Below, piece after piece: positions 1 to 4,704 of a DNA stretch of 5,938 nt. Source of the DNA: Clostridiales bacterium UBA6330 (lineage in GTDB: Bacteria; Bacillota; Clostridia; Oscillospirales; CAG-272); the NCBI GenBank assembly GCA_002438075.1, contig DJSQ01000173.1, forward strand, positions 1-5,938, written 5' to 3'. Position numbers and translations under genes: made by a program. Every line of letters begins with the position of its first letter. Position 1 is the first letter of the stretch. The notes under the pieces are model-generated. The model saw nothing but the letters and a program-made list of their open reading frames with translations. It was not told the origin of the DNA and ran no database searches.

Positions 1-98
1 GTATGGGGAATTTCGCCGCCTGCGGGCGGCGACAAGGGCTCCGCGCCCTTGACTGCGCCGCCTTTTAAAAAAGGCGGGCGAAAACTTTCACCCCATGA
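1..98. repeat. Structured intergenic repeat module with three hairpins
   Basis: This gene-free stretch lies just beyond the 3' end of the lipoprotein gene and consists almost entirely of hairpins. The first is a 7-bp stem CGCCGCC/GGCGGCG (14-31). The second is CAAGGGC/GCCCTTG (33-51). The third is a GC stem with a T4/A-rich top and one bulged G (56-80). It ends in AAAACTTTCACCC (81-93), a 13-base string found again at 5813-5825 in the repeat after ddl. The outer edges carry ATGGGG (3-8) and CCCCAT (91-96), a short terminal inverted repeat, so the unit may be complete or nearly so. No T-run follows a stem on the minus strand, so it is not a textbook terminator for the lipoprotein gene, although it could protect mRNA 3' ends. 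Function is unknown. A non-autonomous mobile repeat or a structured RNA processing element are both possible. Confidence 0.6.
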
Positions 99-114
99 CA
101 AAAGCCGATGAGGT

Positions 115-816
115 TCAGTTCTTTCGGAAGTAATAAAGTCCTTCAAAATCGGCTTGCTCGTATTCCGCTTGCGACATCCAGCGGTCGTAGGGCTGTTCCC
201 ATGCGCCCGTCGTTTCGTCAAAGTCGGCAACCGAGTAGCAATAGCGGCGGCTCTCTTCGTTCGAGCCGTAGAAGGTCAGCGCAACATAGCGGCGCGGCTC
301 CAGACCGTTGCCCTGCCACGAATAGGCAGTTGCGCGGTCGGTAGTGACCTGACTTGTCACGCCCGTTTCCGCATCGCGCAGGGTCTCCACGGTGTGCGTA
401 AAGCCGAACACCAGCTCCTGCGTCTCGTCCACGGCAAGCGTGTGCTTTCCTTCAAACGCACTGCTTGCGCGATAGGAGCCGTCCGAGGTCTGCAAAAAGA
501 CCTGCTCGGTCACCTCGTCGCCGTCCGCTGTGATGGCGATGACCAAATCGTTTCTGCCGTCAAAATTGAGGTCCATGAGGCGGAAACCGTAGGTCCCGTT
601 CCGCTCGCCCACGGTGCGGTCGGAATAAACGCGGGTCTGCCAGATTTCCTCGCCATCCTTTTTCACCGAGATGTAAGACGCGCGGGAGCCGCCGAGAACC
701 TCAATGGTGCGGTCTCCGTCCTCAATCGAATACAGAAGCTCCTTTTTGGCGCAGGAGGGGAGCGAGCAGAGGAGCGCGGCTGCGAGGAGCAGTCCGCAAA
801 GCAGGCGTGTTTTCAT
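115..816 (-). CDS. Putative lipoprotein with an acidic calcium-binding-like loop
   Basis: The protein has 233 residues and no family name I can assign with certainty. The N-terminus is a lipoprotein signal peptide: MKTR, a hydrophobic run, then LPSC with the likely lipidated cysteine at residue 22, so the mature protein should be anchored on the outer face of the membrane. Residues 82-90 read DLNFDGRND, the D-x-N-x-D-G-x-x-D acidic loop seen in FG-GAP/VCBS-like and EF-hand-like extracellular proteins. Hydrophobic strand sequence follows (LVIAI). The rest is polar and aromatic, with no catalytic motif visible. The start at 816 is chosen because AGGAAGG lies 8 bases upstream and the signal peptide begins exactly there. 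The frame stays open upstream to 936, but that part overlaps RNase P RNA and its terminator. The gene begins only 18 bases past the rnpB terminator, and I see no separate promoter between them. Confidence 0.8.
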   Translation of the reverse strand: MKTRLLCGLLLAAALLCSLPSCAKKELLYSIEDGDRTIEVLGGSRASYISVKKDGEEIWQTRVYSDRTVGERNGTYGFRLMDLNFDGRNDLVIAITADGDEVTEQVFLQTSDGSYRASSAFEGKHTLAVDETQELVFGFTHTVETLRDAETGVTSQVTTDRATAYSWQGNGLEPRRYVALTFYGSNEESRRYCYSVADFDETTGAWEQPYDRWMSQAEYEQADFEGLYYFRKN

Positions 817-834
817 GGTTGGTACCTTCCTATG

Positions 835-857
835 AAAAATCCCCCGCACGGCGGGGG
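835..857 (-). terminator. Intrinsic terminator of rnpB
   Basis: On the minus strand a perfect 7-bp stem CCCCCGC/GCGGGGG with loop CGT (857 down to 841) is followed by ATTTTT. It starts at the base where the P1 helix of RNase P RNA closes, so it fits as the rnpB terminator. It also lies directly ahead of the Shine-Dalgarno site of the lipoprotein gene (825-831), so it may act as an attenuator for that gene. Confidence 0.85.
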
Positions 858-1210
858 TAGCTTCGTCTGTAAGCCGGGTTCTGTCGGGAACGGTCATCAA
901 TCTCCGCGTTCCGTCACCGGAACGCTCCGAGGGCAAAGCCCTCGTGCCACCCCCGGCGATATGCCGGACAAGCCGCCCTTGGGGTGTTGCTTCGGATAGG
1001 GTTTACAGCGGACTCATGTTACCATGAGAACGGGTGAGCTTTTACCTCGCCTTTCCATCCTTACCGCAAAATGCGGCGGTTTCTTTCTGTTGCACTTTCC
1101 CGGCGGTTACCCGCGGCTGACGTTATCAGCTATCCTGTCCTGTGAAGCCCGGACTTTCCTCACGGTAATACCTTACGGCAACATACCGCGCGACCGTTCA
1201 ACGAAGCTAC
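857..1210 (-). ncRNA. rnpB: RNase P RNA, bacterial type A
   Basis: This is the catalytic RNA of ribonuclease P, which removes 5' leaders from pre-tRNAs together with the RnpA protein. On the minus strand the two hallmark conserved segments are present: GAGGAAAGTCCGGGC (1161 down to 1147) near the 5' end and ACAGAACCCGGCTTA (884 down to 870) near the 3' end, which together form helix P4. The outer edges pair perfectly as P1: GTAGCTTCGT at the 5' end with ACGAAGCTAC at the 3' end, which sets the boundaries to within a few bases. In between are AAAGTGCAACAGAAAG and TGTAAACCC, as expected for type A, and GNRA-type loops such as the GTGA loop on the P18-like stem GTTCCG/CGGAAC. The length of about 354 nt is normal. 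Open reading frames crossing this region on either strand should not be called as genes. Confidence 0.97.
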
Positions 1211-1214
1211 CTCT

Positions 1215-1243
1215 ATTATACACCAATTTGCGCGGCTTGTCAA
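1215..1243 (-). promoter_or_regulatory. Sigma-A-type promoter of rnpB
   Basis: On the minus strand there is a consensus -35 box TTGACA (1243-1238), a 17-base spacer and a consensus -10 box TATAAT (1220-1215). The expected start point at about 1207-1210 coincides with the first base of the P1 helix of RNase P RNA. Both hexamers match the consensus perfectly, as fits strong constitutive expression of a stable RNA. Confidence 0.93.
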
Positions 1244-1250
1244 GCAAAAT

Positions 1251-1266
1251 CGGGAAAATTCTCCCG
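1251..1266 (-). terminator. Weak terminator-like hairpin after spoIIR
   Basis: The minus strand shows CGGGA/TCCCG with a 6-base loop, followed by ATTTTGC, between the spoIIR stop codon (1275) and the rnpB -35 box. The stem is only 5 bp and the T-run only 4, so termination of spoIIR transcripts here would be partial at best. Read-through into rnpB is possible. Confidence 0.35.
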
Positions 1267-1274
1267 CCTGACAT

Positions 1275-1883
1275 TCAGCGGCGCTTGCCGAACAGCTCCA
1301 GCAGCTTGAAGCGCGCGCGGTAGACGGGGCGGTCGGTCTCGGTAATCACGCGGTACTGCGAGGGGGTCAGCCCCACGGAAATGAATTCCTCCTCGGCTTT
1401 GTCGCGCGAGACGCTTGCCGCACCGAGGCAGAGCGGGGGATAGAGACAGCACCACCAATTCTTTCCCGCCGCCTCACCGATGCAGACCCGCATGGAGAGA
1501 TAGTCGCCCGCAGGGAAGCAGAAGCTGTCATAGGAGCGCTCGGGGTAGCTTTCCGTGCCGAAGAGAATCGACACCTCCTCGTCCCGTCCGTCCGCAATCA
1601 ACGCCCCGTGCGCGGCGGCGAGGATGTCCTCCTCATGTGCCCGCAGGAGTGCTTCCGCTGTGTCACGGTCGGGGCAATCCTCCAGAAGCGGTGCCGTGAC
1701 CTCCAGAATCGCGTCCCGCACCTTCAGCTTCCGCGCCTGATCCTCCTCGCTGTCGGAGTTCGCCAGCACATGGAGACGGACCACGCTGTCATAAATTTTC
1801 GCCTCGCCGTGAACGGGGAAAAGCCCCACCACCAGCAGGACCGCCATCAGCACCAACACAATCACAATCACTCTTTTCTGCAT
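1275..1883 (-). CDS. spoIIR: Stage II sporulation protein R
   Basis: SpoIIR is made in the forespore and secreted into the space between the two compartments. There it activates the membrane protease SpoIIGA, which cleaves pro-sigma-E in the mother cell (known from Bacillus subtilis). The 202-residue product has an N-terminal hydrophobic export segment (about residues 5-22). It also has the family signatures RLHVLANSDSEEDQ (36-49), KLKVRDAI (52-59) and GKNWWCCLYPPLC (140-152). Length is close to the usual 200-225 residues. The start at 1883 has GGGAGGT 8 bases upstream and begins directly before the export segment. Thirteen further in-frame codons reach an ATG at 1922 but have no matching ribosome site. 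It follows nrnA with an 80-base gap that contains an unusual inverted repeat, described separately. Gene identity is firm; regulation is inferred. Confidence 0.95.
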   Translation of the reverse strand: MQKRVIVIVLVLMAVLLVVGLFPVHGEAKIYDSVVRLHVLANSDSEEDQARKLKVRDAILEVTAPLLEDCPDRDTAEALLRAHEEDILAAAHGALIADGRDEEVSILFGTESYPERSYDSFCFPAGDYLSMRVCIGEAAGKNWWCCLYPPLCLGAASVSRDKAEEEFISVGLTPSQYRVITETDRPVYRARFKLLELFGKRR

Positions 1884-1889
1884 AAAAAC

Positions 1890-1940
1890 AGACCTCCCAT
1901 ATGTTTTTGATGATACCATCATGGACCGTTTGGGAGGTCT
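1890..1940 (-). promoter_or_regulatory. Inverted repeat sequestering the spoIIR ribosome-binding site
   Basis: In mRNA sense, AGACCTCCCA (1940-1931) is the perfect complement of TGGGAGGTCT (1899-1890). The right arm contains the whole Shine-Dalgarno sequence GGGAGGT of spoIIR. The 31-base loop holds a second small palindrome, TGATG/CATCA, with a 4-base loop. A G and five T residues follow the right arm just before the ATG, so the structure could also work as a terminator. On any transcript coming from nrnA, the hairpin would hide the ribosome site or stop transcription. The pairing is directly visible; the regulatory role is inference. Confidence 0.6.
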
Positions 1941-1946
1941 TTATTC
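1917..1946 (-). promoter_or_regulatory. Candidate forespore (sigma-F/sigma-G-like) promoter of spoIIR
   Basis: On the minus strand GAATA (1946-1942) fits the GHATR -35 box of forespore sigma factors. After 18 bases, CATGATG (1923-1917) fits the sigma-G -10 pattern CATNNTA except for its last base. Sigma-F and sigma-G recognise similar sites, and spoIIR is sigma-F dependent in B. subtilis. Transcription would start near 1909-1911, downstream of the left arm of the inverted repeat. The boxes are short and the match to a strict sigma-F -10 box is poor, so this is tentative. Confidence 0.35.
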
Positions 1947-1963
1947 AGTTTGCCGCAGAAAAA

Positions 1964-2959
1964 TCAATTGTCGATTGCACCGAGCAGCATTGCCGCCGCG
2001 CTTTCGATGTCGGGCGCGTAGACCGTACAGCCCGCCGCCTTTTCGTGCCCGCCGCCACTGAATTTTGCGCAGAGCGCCGCGACGTTGTAAGCCCCCGAGG
2101 AGCGTACCGATGCACGGAAAATACCTTCCTCGGTCGGCTGTCGCAGGGAGATTGCCACCTCAACGCCCGCCAGCGAGCGCGCCACGTCCACCAGCGTTTC
2201 GAGGTCGCAGTCCTCCAGTCCCGCCGCCAACCGTTCCGCATAGGAGACCGCAATCAATGCAACCCGCCCGCTGTGACTGACGCGCAGGTGCTCCACGCCC
2301 ATTGCCTCGGCGCGAAGCTGTCCGAGCGGCTTGGAGTCGAACAGGCGGTGGTTGATGTCGGCGCAGTCGATGCCGATTGCAACCAGCTCCGCCGCGCGGC
2401 GGTGCGTGTCGGGCGTGACGTTGGAATAACGGAAGCAGCCCGTGTCACTGCTGATGGCGGCATAGAGCAATTCCGCCATGCGCGGGGTCATGTGTGCGCG
2501 GCTTTGCTGTTCCAAACGGCGGATGATGTCAAAGACAATCTCGCCCGTTGCCGCCGCGCGGGGGTCGGTGTAGAAATCGGCAAACGGCGTTCCGGTTCCG
2601 TGATGGTCGATCATGAAATCGGTCCGCGCTTCAAAGCGCTCCCGCAGAGCGCCGAGCTGGGCAGGGGAGGCGACATCCGCCGAGATGACCCGCACGTCGG
2701 AAAAATCCGCAGGGACCGATTCGGGGAGAACGCTCCCTTGCGCGGGGGCGGAGAGAAAGCGCAGGCGCTCGGGAAGCTCGCTCTCGCACACGCACCATGC
2801 GCGACTGCCGAGAGCGGTCAGCAATTCGCGCAGAGCAAACGCCGACCCGACTGCGTCCCCATCGGGGTTGCGGTGGAGGAGCAGGAGCGTGTCCTGCCGC
2901 TCGGTCAGCCGCTCGCAAAGCGCGTCAAAGGGAATGGGGGAAAAGCGCCGCTCATTCAT
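1964..2959 (-). CDS. nrnA: DHH-family oligoribonuclease / pAp phosphatase (NrnA type)
   Basis: NrnA-type enzymes degrade 2-5 nt RNA oligomers to mononucleotides and dephosphorylate 3'-phosphoadenosine 5'-phosphate, using manganese in the cytoplasm. The 331-residue protein shows the DHH-superfamily motifs in order: HRNPDGDAVGS (29-39), the aspartate in SADVAS (D95), DHHGTG (118-123) and SSDTGCFRYSN (170-180). The C-terminal DHHA1 domain carries the substrate-binding signature SGGGHEKAAG (301-310). Length matches the family (about 310-330). The start at 2959 overlaps the end of rbfA by 8 bases and the upstream GAGG is poorly placed, which suggests translational coupling to rbfA. The rbfA-nrnA order is common in Firmicutes. 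Known family members differ in which of the two activities dominates, and the sequence does not decide this. Confidence 0.93.
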   Translation of the reverse strand: MNERRFSPIPFDALCERLTERQDTLLLLHRNPDGDAVGSAFALRELLTALGSRAWCVCESELPERLRFLSAPAQGSVLPESVPADFSDVRVISADVASPAQLGALRERFEARTDFMIDHHGTGTPFADFYTDPRAAATGEIVFDIIRRLEQQSRAHMTPRMAELLYAAISSDTGCFRYSNVTPDTHRRAAELVAIGIDCADINHRLFDSKPLGQLRAEAMGVEHLRVSHSGRVALIAVSYAERLAAGLEDCDLETLVDVARSLAGVEVAISLRQPTEEGIFRASVRSSGAYNVAALCAKFSGGGHEKAAGCTVYAPDIESAAAMLLGAIDN

Positions 2960-3332
2960 CGCCGTTACCGTCCTCGGTCGGTTCCTCTTCGTCCGAAATC
3001 TCCAGTGTGTTCAGAATCGACGAAATGTGCGCGCCGTAGGTGATGGAATCGTCCCGCACAAAGGTCAGCTCGGGCGTGATGCGCAGGTTCAGCCCCGCCG
3101 CCAGCTCGCGGCGGATAAAGCCCGTTGCCGCCTTCAGCCCCTTTGCCAGCTCCTTTTCGTCCCCCCGCAGGGCGGAGTAATAGATTTTGGCGTACTTCAG
3201 GTCCGCCGTGCAGTCAACCGCAGTCACGCTGACGAATGCGTCCTGCACGCGCGGGTCCTTGACCCTTCGCAAAATCTCCATCATTTCCCGCCGCATTTCA
3301 TCGTTGATGCGGTCGCGTCTGTATTTAGCCAT
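2952..3332 (-). CDS. rbfA: 30S ribosome-binding factor RbfA
   Basis: RbfA is a small KH-fold protein that binds the immature 30S subunit near helix 1 of 16S rRNA and helps late maturation. It is classically needed for growth in the cold. The 126-residue product starts MAKYRRDRINDEMRREM and has DPRVQDAFVSVT (26-37), DLKYAKIYYS (44-53) and the family signature RITPELTFVRDDSITYG (84-100) followed by AHISSIL. The tail is acidic and likely disordered (residues 113-126). AAAGGAAGG lies 7 bases ahead of the ATG. infB, the usual upstream neighbour, is not adjacent: an 87-residue membrane protein gene lies there instead, with a long hairpin in the gap. Confidence 0.95.
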   Translation of the reverse strand: MAKYRRDRINDEMRREMMEILRRVKDPRVQDAFVSVTAVDCTADLKYAKIYYSALRGDEKELAKGLKAATGFIRRELAAGLNLRITPELTFVRDDSITYGAHISSILNTLEISDEEEPTEDGNGDE

Positions 3333-3356
3333 ATCGGTTCCTTCCTTTCATGAAGA

Positions 3357-3394
3357 GACCGGAGAGAAAACGCCGTGGCATTCTCCCTCCGGTC
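3357..3394 (-). promoter_or_regulatory. Long hairpin in the rbfA leader
   Basis: On the minus strand a 14-base arm (3394-3381, beginning GACCGGAG) pairs with a 14-base arm (3370-3357, ending TCCGGTC) through 12 Watson-Crick pairs and two G-U pairs, with a 10-base loop. It stands 8 bases before the rbfA Shine-Dalgarno site. A good T-run is missing (TCTTCATG follows), so it is more likely an mRNA processing, stability or attenuation element between the upstream small gene and rbfA than a strong terminator. The G-U pairs exist only in the minus-strand RNA, which supports function as leftward RNA. Confidence 0.5.
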
Positions 3395-3419
3395 AAAGCG
3401 TAACGGGTACGCGTGTGGG

Positions 3420-3683
3420 TCAGTCCATATTCTCGGGATTGGTGATCACGTCCGATGCGGATGCGGAAAAGCCCGCGTCCCCGTCCTCGGTTGCCGTTGC
3501 ATCGGCTCCGTCGGCATCCGTGTCCTTCGGCAGATCGACTGCCTTTTGCTTTTTTGCCACAAATTTATCGTAGAGCTTTACGGCAATGAAAACCAGCCCC
3601 GCAAGGATGAGCAATGTCTTGATGGCAGTCCACCAACCGGAGCGGCTCCGTTTCACGACCATAACTTCCTGTTGCTTCTTCAT
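3420..3683 (-). CDS. Small single-pass membrane protein of unknown function
   Basis: I do not recognise a family. The 87-residue protein has a short basic N-terminus (KRSRSG, residues 11-16), one hydrophobic membrane segment (about 17-35, WWTAIKTLLILAGLVFIAV), a basic juxtamembrane stretch (KLYDKFVAKKQK) and an acidic tail rich in Asp, Ala, Thr and Ser that is probably disordered. Positive charge on both sides of the segment leaves the topology open. GGAGGG lies 7 bases before the ATG, and an extended -10 promoter lies further upstream, so this is a real gene. It is the first gene of the leftward group and may be co-transcribed with rbfA and nrnA. No function can be inferred from the neighbours. 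Confidence 0.8.
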   Translation of the reverse strand: MKKQQEVMVVKRSRSGWWTAIKTLLILAGLVFIAVKLYDKFVAKKQKAVDLPKDTDADGADATATEDGDAGFSASASDVITNPENMD

Positions 3684-3731
3684 TCTTCAACCCTCCGTTT
3701 GAAACCGCTTTGCGGAATCATTCTTGGGAGT

Positions 3732-3760
3732 ATTATACCATACTTCCGCAAAAAAAGCAA
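3732..3760 (-). promoter_or_regulatory. Extended -10 promoter for the leftward operon
   Basis: The minus strand has TGGTATAAT: a consensus -10 TATAAT (3737-3732) with the extended TGN motif. It is preceded at 17 bases by TTGCTT (3760-3755), a partial -35 box. Transcription would start near 3725, giving a leader of about 40 bases before the 87-residue gene. It probably also drives rbfA and nrnA, since I see no comparable promoter before those genes. Confidence 0.75.
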
Positions 3761-3763
3761 GTC

Positions 3764-3787
3764 CTTTTCCGAAAAAAATCGGAAAAG
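3764..3787. other. Perfect hairpin between divergent promoters
   Basis: CTTTTCCGA (3764-3772) and TCGGAAAAG (3779-3787) form a perfect 9-bp stem with a 6-A loop. It sits upstream of the leftward -35 box and just upstream of the candidate rightward promoter. On the plus strand it is followed by a T-rich stretch (CTCTTTATTTTTT), so it could insulate the rightward genes or serve as a dyad operator site. The role is unknown. Confidence 0.5.
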
Positions 3788-3790
3788 CTC

Positions 3791-3819
3791 TTTATTTTTT
3801 CGGGAAAATGTGATAAAAT
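3791..3819 (+). promoter_or_regulatory. Candidate promoter of prmC-ddl
   Basis: TGATAAAAT (3811-3819) is an extended -10 with box TAAAAT. The matching -35 position at 17 bases holds TTTATT, a weak fit. The start point would be near 3826, about 22 bases before the prmC start codon. The extended -10 makes this plausible, but the AT-rich surroundings raise the chance of a random match. Confidence 0.5.
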
Positions 3820-3847
3820 AAAGGAAATCGGAAAGCGGGGTGGTGTT

Positions 3848-4669
3848 GTGACCTATCGGGAGCTGTGCGGGCAACTGTCGGCGGGCGGAATCGAGGCGGC
3901 GGAATTTGAGGCGGAATGCCTTTTGGAGGACCTTTGCGGCGCGGACCGCTTTTCTATCCTTTCCAATCCCGACCGCGATTATCCCTCCTCCGCTTTGGAG
4001 CGGGCACTGGCGCGTCGGCTCGGTCACGAGCCGCTTCAATACATCCTCGGGGTGTGGAGCTTCTATCGTGGGACCTTCCGCGTCTCGCCCGATTGCCTGA
4101 TTCCGCGCGCCGATACCGAGGTCTTGGTGGAGGAGGCAATCCGCCGCCTGCCGCAGGGGGCGTACTTCGCCGACCTTTGCACGGGAAGCGGCTGTGTCGG
4201 CATTGCCACGCTGTCGGAGCGTCCCGACACCCGCGCCCTCGGTGTGGACCTCTCGCGGGGCGCTTTGGAGATTGCCGCCGAAAATGCGGTGCGGAACGGT
4301 GTTTCCGACCGCTTCCGTCTGCTTCGCGCCGACCTTTTGACCGCCGCACCCGAGACGCTCGGGCGCTTTGACGCGATTCTTTCCAACCCGCCCTACATCC
4401 GCTCGGAGGTGGTGGACACGCTCTCGGCAGAGGTGCGGCATGAGCCGCGCATGGCGCTGGACGGCGGCGCGGACGGTCTGGTCTTTTACCGCGCGCTGTT
4501 GCGGCTTGCAAAGGATTGTCTGACCGACAGCGGCTTCTGTCTCTTTGAAATCGGGTACGATCAGGGCGAGGCAATCCGCGCGCTTGCCGCGTCTTACGGC
4601 TTTGCCTGCGAGGTGAAGCGGGACCTCGGCGGGCAGGACCGTGTTGCCATTCTGACGCACGGCGCATAA
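3848..4669 (+). CDS. prmC: Peptide chain release factor N5-glutamine methyltransferase
   Basis: PrmC transfers a methyl group from S-adenosylmethionine to the glutamine of the GGQ motif in release factors RF1 and RF2, raising termination efficiency. The 273-residue protein has an N-terminal helical domain (about 1-75), then IPRADTE (85-91), the SAM-binding motif DLCTGSGCVGIA (109-120), the acidic residue of GVDLS (132-136) and the catalytic NPPY (180-183) followed by IRS. EVRHEPRMALDGG (195-207) is also typical. The proposed start is GTG at 3848, giving VTYREL, with GGGGTGG a few bases upstream. An in-frame ATG at 3710 would add 46 Lys/Phe-rich residues read from the promoter region and is rejected. 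prfA, its common neighbour, is not adjacent here; ddl follows 35 bases downstream. Confidence 0.93.
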   Translation: MTYRELCGQLSAGGIEAAEFEAECLLEDLCGADRFSILSNPDRDYPSSALERALARRLGHEPLQYILGVWSFYRGTFRVSPDCLIPRADTEVLVEEAIRRLPQGAYFADLCTGSGCVGIATLSERPDTRALGVDLSRGALEIAAENAVRNGVSDRFRLLRADLLTAAPETLGRFDAILSNPPYIRSEVVDTLSAEVRHEPRMALDGGADGLVFYRALLRLAKDCLTDSGFCLFEIGYDQGEAIRALAASYGFACEVKRDLGGQDRVAILTHGA

Positions 4670-4704
4670 CATGATAACAGTCTATTGAAAACGGGAGTGA
4701 ACAT

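Noticed and set aside
817..936. 40-residue N-terminal extension of the lipoprotein
   Set aside because: It would be encoded by the 3' part of rnpB and its terminator, and it would bury the signal peptide. The start at 816 has a proper ribosome site.
929..943. Hairpin GAGGGC-TTT-GCCCTC in rnpB resembling the GCGGGGC-TTT-GCCCCGC of the end repeat
   Set aside because: A peripheral stem of RNase P RNA explains it. The shared part is only a short GGGCTTTGCCC core and there is no neighbouring repeat module.
154..999. 281-codon plus-strand open frame over the lipoprotein and rnpB
   Set aside because: It is antisense to a lipoprotein with a good signal peptide and runs into RNase P RNA. There is no sensible ribosome site and no family motif.
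1901..3043. 380-codon plus-strand open frame across spoIIR leader, nrnA and the rbfA end
   Set aside because: It lies antisense to nrnA and rbfA, which have clear motifs. Its translation is Arg/Ala/Gly-rich with no domain pattern, as expected for a shadow frame in GC-rich DNA.
3680..4672. 330-codon minus-strand open frame opposite prmC
   Set aside because: prmC on the plus strand has SAM-binding and NPPY motifs; the opposite frame has none and crosses the promoter region.
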